DNA of 5,951 bases from Clostridia bacterium (GTDB lineage Bacteria; Bacillota; Clostridia; Christensenellales; UBA3700): contig JAIEEW010000049.1 of the NCBI GenBank assembly GCA_029067255.1, forward strand, positions 1 to 5,951, read 5' to 3'. Below the pieces are notes generated by a model. The model searched no databases. It saw nothing but the letters and a program-made list of their open reading frames with translations, and was not told the DNA's origin. Positions 4,797 to 5,951 of this stretch are shown here, one piece after another; position 1 is the first letter of the stretch, and every line of letters begins with the position of its first letter. The translations under genes were made by a program, and so were the position numbers.

Positions 4797-5951
4797 ATGA
4801 AAACAATCATTAAATATTACGGCAAATATACGCTTTTTATAATCGCGTCGTTGCTTTTCCTGACAGGAGAAGCGATATGTGAATTGCAACTGCCGGAACT
4901 AATGTCCAAAATAGTTTCGGAAGGCATAGGCAAAGCGAATATGGGGGAGATATGGCATTACGGCTGGCAAATGATAGTAATTTCTCTCATCGCGTGCGTG
5001 TGCGCCGTTTCGGTTGGATTTTTCTCTTCCAAAGTCGCGGCTTGCGTTTCGCGCGATCTGCGAAGCGATATGTTTAAGAAAGTAATGGATTTTGCAAACG
5101 AAGAGTATAATAAATTTTCGGTATCTTCGCTTATTACCAGAAGCACCAACGATATTACTCAAATTCAAATGCTTACAATCCTGTTTTTGAGACTTATAAT
5201 GTTTGCGCCTATAATGGGCGTTGGCGGCGCGATAAAGGCTGTGCAAATGTCAAGCGGTATATCCGCTCTCGCGATAGTGGTATTGGCGGCGATAGCGATA
5301 GTGATAGCGTTGATAATCATCGCGTTGTTGGTAGTTCAACCAAAATTTATGAAGATGCAGAAACAGATAGACAACGTCAATCAAATCGCCAACGACGAAC
5401 TCAACGGAATGCTCGTAATAAGAGCGTTCAACACGCAGGCGCACGAAGAACAACGTTTCGACAAAGCCAACAAAGATCTTACGTCGACTTCTCTTTTCAC
5501 ATCGCGTATGATGGCGTTACTAATGCCTGTAATGACGATAGTGATGAACGGCGTAATGGTAGCGATAGTATGGCTTTTCGCTTACAGAGTGGAAAATATT
5601 GAGCAAGTATCGAATATGATGGCGTTTATGCAGTACGCGTTGCAAGTCATTATGTCGTTTATGATGATATCGATGATATTCATTATTCTGCCGAGAGCGG
5701 TCGTGTCAATAAGGAGAGTGAGCGAAGTGCTGTCTATGGAGATCAGCATTAAGAATTCTGAAAAAAGCGAACAGCCTACGGGAGTCAGATTCAAAGGCGA
5801 CGTCAAGTTTGAAAACGTATGTTACGGCTACGGCGGTGGAGCGTACGCAGTTGAAGATATTAGTTTTGAAGCGAAAAGCGGAGAAGTTACCGCTTTGATA
5901 GGAAGTACGGGAAGCGGAAAGTCAACGGTAGTCAATCTCATTCCCAGACTT
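4797..5951 (+). CDS. ABC exporter half-transporter, permease fused to ATP-binding domain (3' partial)
   Basis: The first 385 residues are visible before the window ends. Residues 1-305 are an exporter-type (type I) membrane domain with six likely helices near 11-33, 58-77, 128-148, 155-180, 243-263 and 282-300. Conserved loop motifs are RSTNDI (115-120) and RAFNTQAHEEQRF (209-221), the latter typical of the long cytoplasmic loop. The nucleotide-binding domain starts near 330: Y345 is the probable A-loop aromatic residue that stacks on adenine, and GSTGSGKST (369-377) is an intact Walker A motif. The Q-loop, ABC signature and Walker B lie outside the window, so catalytic competence cannot be judged. 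Such proteins work as homo- or heterodimers in the cytoplasmic membrane and export drugs, peptides or lipids. In Bacillota they often come as adjacent pairs (YheI/YheH, LmrC/LmrD type), so a partner gene may follow. Substrate is unknown. The start is supported by GGAG 5 bases upstream and by its own promoter. Confidence 0.93.
   Translation, partial: MKTIIKYYGKYTLFIIASLLFLTGEAICELQLPELMSKIVSEGIGKANMGEIWHYGWQMIVISLIACVCAVSVGFFSSKVAACVSRDLRSDMFKKVMDFANEEYNKFSVSSLITRSTNDITQIQMLTILFLRLIMFAPIMGVGGAIKAVQMSSGISALAIVVLAAIAIVIALIIIALLVVQPKFMKMQKQIDNVNQIANDELNGMLVIRAFNTQAHEEQRFDKANKDLTSTSLFTSRMMALLMPVMTIVMNGVMVAIVWLFAYRVENIEQVSNMMAFMQYALQVIMSFMMISMIFIILPRAVVSIRRVSEVLSMEISIKNSEKSEQPTGVRFKGDVKFENVCYGYGGGAYAVEDISFEAKSGEVTALIGSTGSGKSTVVNLIPRL

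Noticed and set aside
5280..5330. Repetitive GCGATAGCGATAGTGATAGCG-like sequence in the exporter gene.
   Set aside because: It encodes an Ala/Ile/Val-rich transmembrane helix; the repetition follows from codon preference in a hydrophobic segment.

Overview
The window looks like a chromosomal segment of a low-to-moderate-GC bacterium, most likely an uncultured member of the Bacillota (Clostridia-like). This is inferred from strong AGGAG-type ribosome binding sites, AT-rich intergenic DNA with sigma-A-type promoters, and the gene families present; no rRNA or other marker gene is here to prove it. No phage, CRISPR or transposase gene is visible.

Layout: (1) Positions 1-110 hold the last 35 codons of an unrecognised plus-strand gene, ending in three consecutive in-frame TAA codons. 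(2) Positions 111-727 contain no credible gene. They hold an array of short imperfect palindromes (about 120-655), including two nearly identical copies of a ~145-bp unit 176 bp apart, and then a strong intrinsic terminator (680-706). This gap separates two convergent genes. (3) Positions 728-3742, minus strand, encode a complete ~1004-residue cytoplasmic family GH38 alpha-mannosidase. (4) Positions 3743-3919 are a divergent promoter region. The two outward promoters share an almost identical extended -10 block. (5) Positions 3920-4645, plus strand, encode a 241-residue YgjP/SprT-like zinc metallopeptidase-fold protein whose mRNA appears to be leaderless. (6) Positions 4797-5951, plus strand, encode the membrane domain and the start of the nucleotide-binding domain of an ABC exporter half-transporter, cut by the window end.

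The three recognisable genes do not form an obvious pathway. The mannosidase probably trims mannosides or oligosaccharides in the cytoplasm, but no sugar transporter or regulator lies next to it. The metallopeptidase-like gene and the exporter each appear to have their own promoter. The most unusual part of the window is the palindrome array. Its elements alternate in orientation, and the 5-bp stem at the base of each element differs between copies while staying complementary, which suggests selection or copying that preserves a folded structure.
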